From positions 4,001,501 to 4,065,500 of the forward strand of contig NZ_CP106735.1 in NCBI RefSeq assembly GCF_025639805.1: a stretch of 64,000 nt of DNA. The letters run 5' to 3'. Shown piece by piece: positions 14,201 to 20,200 of this stretch. The notes beneath the pieces were generated by a model that saw only the letters and a list, made by a program, of their open reading frames with translations, ran no database searches and was not told the DNA's origin. Source of the stretch: Reichenbachiella carrageenanivorans. Lineage in GTDB: Bacteria; Bacteroidota; Bacteroidia; Cytophagales; Cyclobacteriaceae. The stretch's first letter is position 1, and each line of letters starts with the position of its first letter. The position numbers and the translations under genes were made by a program.

Positions 14201-17200
14201 ATTCACAGGACTTCCAGCTGGAACATATACTGCAGTAGCTAGGGAAAGAACAGGTGTACTAGGAGGCGGAGAATGTTACTCAGCAGCATCTACTGACGAA
14301 ATCCTGCAAAATGCTTATGCTCCTTTAATTGATTCTTATTCCATTACTGAAAATACTATTTGCGATCCTGTGACTTATACTGGTAATGGATCTATTACGG
14401 TAACGGCAAGAAAAAATGCGGCAGATACTACCCAAACCAAAACAGACCATTTTACATTTACTTGGTATAAAGTAGGAGCTGAAAACCCAGGAGATGAACT
14501 ACAAGCTGCTGATGAAAATGTTACAACTTCCACCCTACTTAACCAAGCCCCAGGTGATTACATCGTATACATTGATCGCTTAGGACTAGTAGGACCTGCT
14601 CCAAACGGTTGTCAGCTGATTGCCACATACACCATTCAAGACAACCCTGAACTCCATGAAATCACTGGCGTAGATGTGGCAACCATTGTAGACTGTGATG
14701 GCACTTCTGACGCTACGATCACTGATGCATTGATCACTGACGCGGCAGCCAACTATACCTATACTTGGTATAAAGGCACCTATCCAGGCGGCATCATCGC
14801 ATTGGAAAACGGACCTACATTGGCTGGGCAAACTGAGGGCACCTACTTTGTAGAAGCCACTGAAAATGTAACCAAAGGGTGTACTACTTCAGTATTCGAA
14901 TTTGAAATTGAAAAAGATGTTACCCCTCCTGCACTTACACTTACTGTAACTACCGAAGATTCTTATTGTTTAAGTGGTGATCAAGGAAATGGAGTGGTGA
15001 CATGGAGCATCGGAGCCCCAACTGATAACTACACTTACCAATGGTACAAAGGAGCATCCGCTACCCCTGGTCAGGAACTTACAGATGTGACTATTACAGG
15101 TAAATCTGGTACTGATGTCAACATCACTGGAGATGTATTATCCAATGTTAATGCAGGTACTTATACCATTGAAGTTACTGATGTCACTAGTCCTCCAAAT
15201 AATGCTTGTTCTTCAATAGCAACTATTGTGGTGCCAGATGCTACGCCTACGATTTCAATCAACGATCCAGCAGCCGACTACACGCTGACTCACAAGCTAA
15301 ACTGTAGCAATACAGGTAGCTTTGAAATACTTCAAGTAAAAGAAGACGGTATCGTTACTGGCAATTTGAGTGACTATAACTTCACCTACACCAAACAAGA
15401 TGATACGGCTGCTGGAGGTTCCCTTTCAGGAACAAACAACAATATCATCTCTGACTTATCAGAAGGAGACTACAAAGTAGTTATATCTAGTATTGCTTCT
15501 ACTTGTACAAGTTCTGAATTCTTCTTCACTATTGAAGATCAATCGGTAGATCCTACCATCGACTTCACTGTCAATGCTGTGGATACCTTCTGTGGTGATC
15601 CAATCACTGACGGAGGTAATGGGTCTATCACTGCTACCGTACAAGGTGGTGCCCCTAGCTCAGACTATACCTTCGAATGGTTCTATGGGTCTGGAACAAC
15701 TACCACTCTCGCTGCTTCGGGAATTGTAAGCCAAACGGCTACTGCGGGTACTGCTAGTGGTTTACCTCAAGGCACTTACACTTTAAGGGTAACAGACAAC
15801 AACCCAAACAACGCAACATGTCAGACTATTTCTGAATTTGTATTAACCGAAGATCAGCCAGTTATTTCTATCAATGACCCTGCTGCGGACTATACGCTTA
15901 CTCACAAACTAAACTGTAGTAATACAGGTAGCTTTGAAGTCCTTCAAGTAAAAGAAGACGGAGTTGTATCATTTGGCTTGGCTAGTTACACCTATACATT
16001 CGCTAGACAAAGTGGAGACCCACTAGGTGTAACACCTTCAGGTCTGAATGGACAAACAATAGCTGGGCTTGATGCTGACGACTATCAAGTGACGATAACA
16101 AACAAAAATTCTGATTGTGCTAGCTCTATTTTCTACTTCACTATCGAAGACCAGTCTGTAGACCCTACCATCGACTTCACTGTCAATGCAGTAGATACCT
16201 TCTGTGGTGATCCTGTTACCGAAGGCGGTAATGGCTCAATCACTGCGACTGTTCAAGGGGGCACTCCTATCGGAGACTATACCTACGAATGGTTCTACGG
16301 TGCGCAGACTACTACCCCATTGGACAATACCCAGATCGCTTCTTATGTCGCTGGTGCTACCGACAACATTGCTACAGGATTGCCTCAGGGTACTTATACC
16401 CTCAGAGTCACGGACAACACTGATCCGAACAATACTTGTCAGACTACTTCTGAATTTGTGTTGACTGAAGATCAGCCAGTCATTACCATCAACGATCCTG
16501 CGGCTGACTACACCTTAACACACAAGCTAAACTGTACGAACACGGGTAGCTTTGAAATTAGTCAAGTAAAAGAAGATGGTATCGTTACTGGTGCATTGGG
16601 TGACTATAACTTCACCTACACCAAACAAGATGGTACTGCTGCTGGCGGAACGCTTTCTGGTACCAACAACAGCATAATTTCTGGATTGGAAGAAGGTGAC
16701 TATAAAGTAGTCATCGAAAACGATGCTTCTACTTGTAGCAGCTCTGAGTTCTACTTCACTATCGAAGACCAGTCTGTAGACCCTACCATCGACTTCACTG
16801 TCAATGCTGTAGATACCTTCTGTGGTGATCCTGTTACCGAAGGCGGTAATGGCTCAATCACTGCGACTGTTCAAGGGGGCGCTCCTATCGGAAACTATAC
16901 CTACGAATGGTTCTACGGTGCGCAGACTACTACCCCATTGGACAATACCCAGATCGCTTCTTATGTCGCTGGTGCTACCAACAATATTGCTACAGGATTG
17001 CCTCAGGGTACTTATACCCTCAGAGTCACGGACAACACTGATCCGAACAATACTTGTCAGACTACTTCTGAATTTGTGTTGACTGAAGATCAGCCGGTCA
17101 TTACCATCAACGATCCTGCGGCTGACTACACCTTAACACACAAGCTAAACTGTACGAACACGGGTAGCTTTGAAATTAGTCAAGTAAAAGAAGATGGTAT

Positions 17201-20200
17201 CGTTACTGGTGCATTGGGTGACTATAACTTCACCTACACCAAACAAGATGGTACTGCTGCTGGCGGAACGCTTTCTGGTACCAACAACAGCATAATTTCT
17301 GGATTGGAAGAAGGTGACTATAAAGTAGTCATCGAAAACGATGCTTCTACTTGTAGCAGCTCTGAGTTCTACTTCACTATCGAAGACCAGTCTGTAGACC
17401 CTACCATCGACTTCACTGTCAATGCTGTAGATACCTTCTGTGGTGATCCTGTTACCGAAGGCGGTAATGGCTCAATCACTGCGACTGTTCAAGGGGGCGC
17501 TCCTATCGGAAACTATACCTACGAATGGTTCTACGGTGCGCAGACTACTACCCCATTGGACAATACCCAGATCGCTTCTTATGTCGCTGGTGCTACCAAC
17601 AATATTGCTACAGGATTGCCTCAGGGTACTTATACCCTCAGAGTCACGGACAACACTGATCCGAACAATACTTGTCAGACTACTTCTGAATTTGTGTTGA
17701 CTGAAGATCAGCCGGTCATTACCATCAACGATCCTGCGGCTGACTACACCTTAACACACAAGCTAAACTGTACGAACACGGGTAGCTTTGAAATTAGTCA
17801 AGTAAAAGAAGATGGTATCGTTACTGGTGCATTGGGTGACTATAACTTCACCTACACCAAACAAGATGGTACTGCTGCTGGCGGAACGCTTTCTGGTACC
17901 AACAACAGCATAATTTCTGGATTGGAAGAAGGTGACTATAAAGTAGTCATCGAAAACGATGCTTCTACTTGTAGCAGCTCTGAGTTCTACTTCACTATCG
18001 AAGACCAGTCTGTAGACCCTACCATCGACTTCACTGTCAATGCTGTAGATACCTTCTGTGGTGATCCTGTTACCGAAGGCGGTAATGGCTCAATCACTGC
18101 GACTGTTCAAGGGGGCACTCCTATCGGAGACTATACCTACGAATGGTTCTACGGTGCGCAGACTACTACCCCATTGGACAATACCCAGATCGCTTCTTAT
18201 GTCGCTGGTGCTACCGACAACATTGCTACAGGATTGCCTCAGGGTACTTATACCCTCAGAGTCACGGACAACACTGATCCGAACAATACTTGTCAGACTA
18301 CTTCTGAATTTGTGTTGACTGAAGATCAGCCAGTCATTACCATCAACGATCCTGCGGCTGACTACACCTTAACACACAAGCTAAACTGTACGAACACGGG
18401 TAGCTTTGAAATTAGTCAAGTAAAAGAAGATGGTATCGTTACTGGTGCATTGGGTGACTATAACTTCACCTACACCAAACAAGATGGTACTGCTGCTGGC
18501 GGAACGCTTTCTGGTACCAACAACAGCATAATTTCTGGATTGGAAGAAGGTGACTATAAAGTAGTCATCGAAAACGATGCTTCTACTTGTAGCAGCTCTG
18601 AGTTCTACTTCACTATCGAAGACCAGTCTGTAGACCCTACCATCGACTTCACTGTCAATGCTGTAGATACCTTCTGTGGTGATCCTGTTACCGAAGGCGG
18701 TAATGGCTCAATCACTGCGACTGTTCAAGGGGGCGCTCCTATCGGAGACTATACCTACGAATGGTTCTACGGTGCGCAGACTACTACCCCATTGGACAAT
18801 ACCCAGATCGCTTCTTATGTCGCTGGTGCTACCGACAACATTGCTACAGGATTGCCTCAGGGTACTTATACCCTCAGAGTCACGGACAACACTGATCCGA
18901 ACAATACTTGTCAGACTACTTCTGAATTTGTGTTGACTGAAGATCAGCCGGTCGTATCTATCTCAGCTTCTGAGTACACACTTACAGATAAAACCAACTG
19001 TTCAAATGACGGTTCTTTCGAAATTACAGATGTATTAGAAGATGGTATTGCTCAAGGACTTGCTGATTACACCTTCACTTACGAAGTAGCAGGAGGAGGA
19101 GCACTGCCTGTAGCATCTACTCCATCCATGACTGGTTTAGCTACAGATGATAATAGAATTGATGATCTACCAGCTGGCGACTACCAAGTAACGATTAGTA
19201 GTGATATTTCTACTTGTTCAAGTTCTACCTTCTTGTTCACCATCGAAGACACTACTGTTGATCCTGTTGCTATTTTAACATCTAAGACACCAGATACTAA
19301 TTGTACGACCCCTACTCCTGAAGATGGCAACGGTACTTTAACTGTCGCTCTACAAGGAGGTGCCGCTGTTGCTGACTATGATTACACTTGGTACAGAGGA
19401 TCTATTGACCCTGCAAACAATATTACTTTGGGTAATAAAGTTGGCTCTGCGGTCATAGGAGGTGTAGGAGAATCTCTGACAGGATTGGCTCCAGGCCAAT
19501 ACGTTTTGGTCATTGAAGACTCGAATGGAGATGATGCCAATGATGGCTGTTCAAGTACAGCTACATTTACAATCACCAATACACCAACAACCATCACTAT
19601 AGACGATGCTAATGTTGACACAGGAATTGTACATGTGACCGATTGTAATAACAACAATGGTTCTATTACACTTACTGACGCTGACGTCAATCCAGGTGTA
19701 TTGGCAGACTATGACTTCACTTGGTATACTGATGGTCCTTTGACTGACATGGGATTAGCGGCTAACACCACTGCAATCACAAGTCAATCCCCTGGCCAAT
19801 ACTATGTGAAAGCAACACACAAGGCTACTGGTTGTAATTCAGGTCAGATTGGATTTGTAATAGAAAATCAAGCAGAACCTGCTACGATAGTCATTACCGA
19901 AAACACACCTGACACCAGTTGTGACCCTGATGCCAACGAAGGCAACGGTGCTCTCGATTGGACTATCGGAGATACTGATGGAGGCGTTGCCCCTGCAGGA
20001 GATTACACTTACCAATGGTATGTTGGCGGATCTGTAGCTACTGGAACCATACTAACAGATGGTGCTACAATTACAGGAGCAACAGGTACAGTAAGCGGAC
20101 CATACACAGGTACAATTTCAGGGTTAGATGCTGGAGTATATACTTTACTGATTACCGATACTTCTACTCCAAATAGTACTTGTACTGTTGAGTCTACATT

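Noticed and set aside
16204..18936. Five plus-strand 86-codon frames starting Met-Val-Ile-Leu-Leu
   Set aside because: They look like signal peptides, but are out-of-frame copies within the 618-bp repeats of the adhesin gene.
8331..18954. CRISPR-like or satellite DNA
   Set aside because: The units are 690 and 618 bp, lack spacers and keep one open frame, so they are coding repeats.
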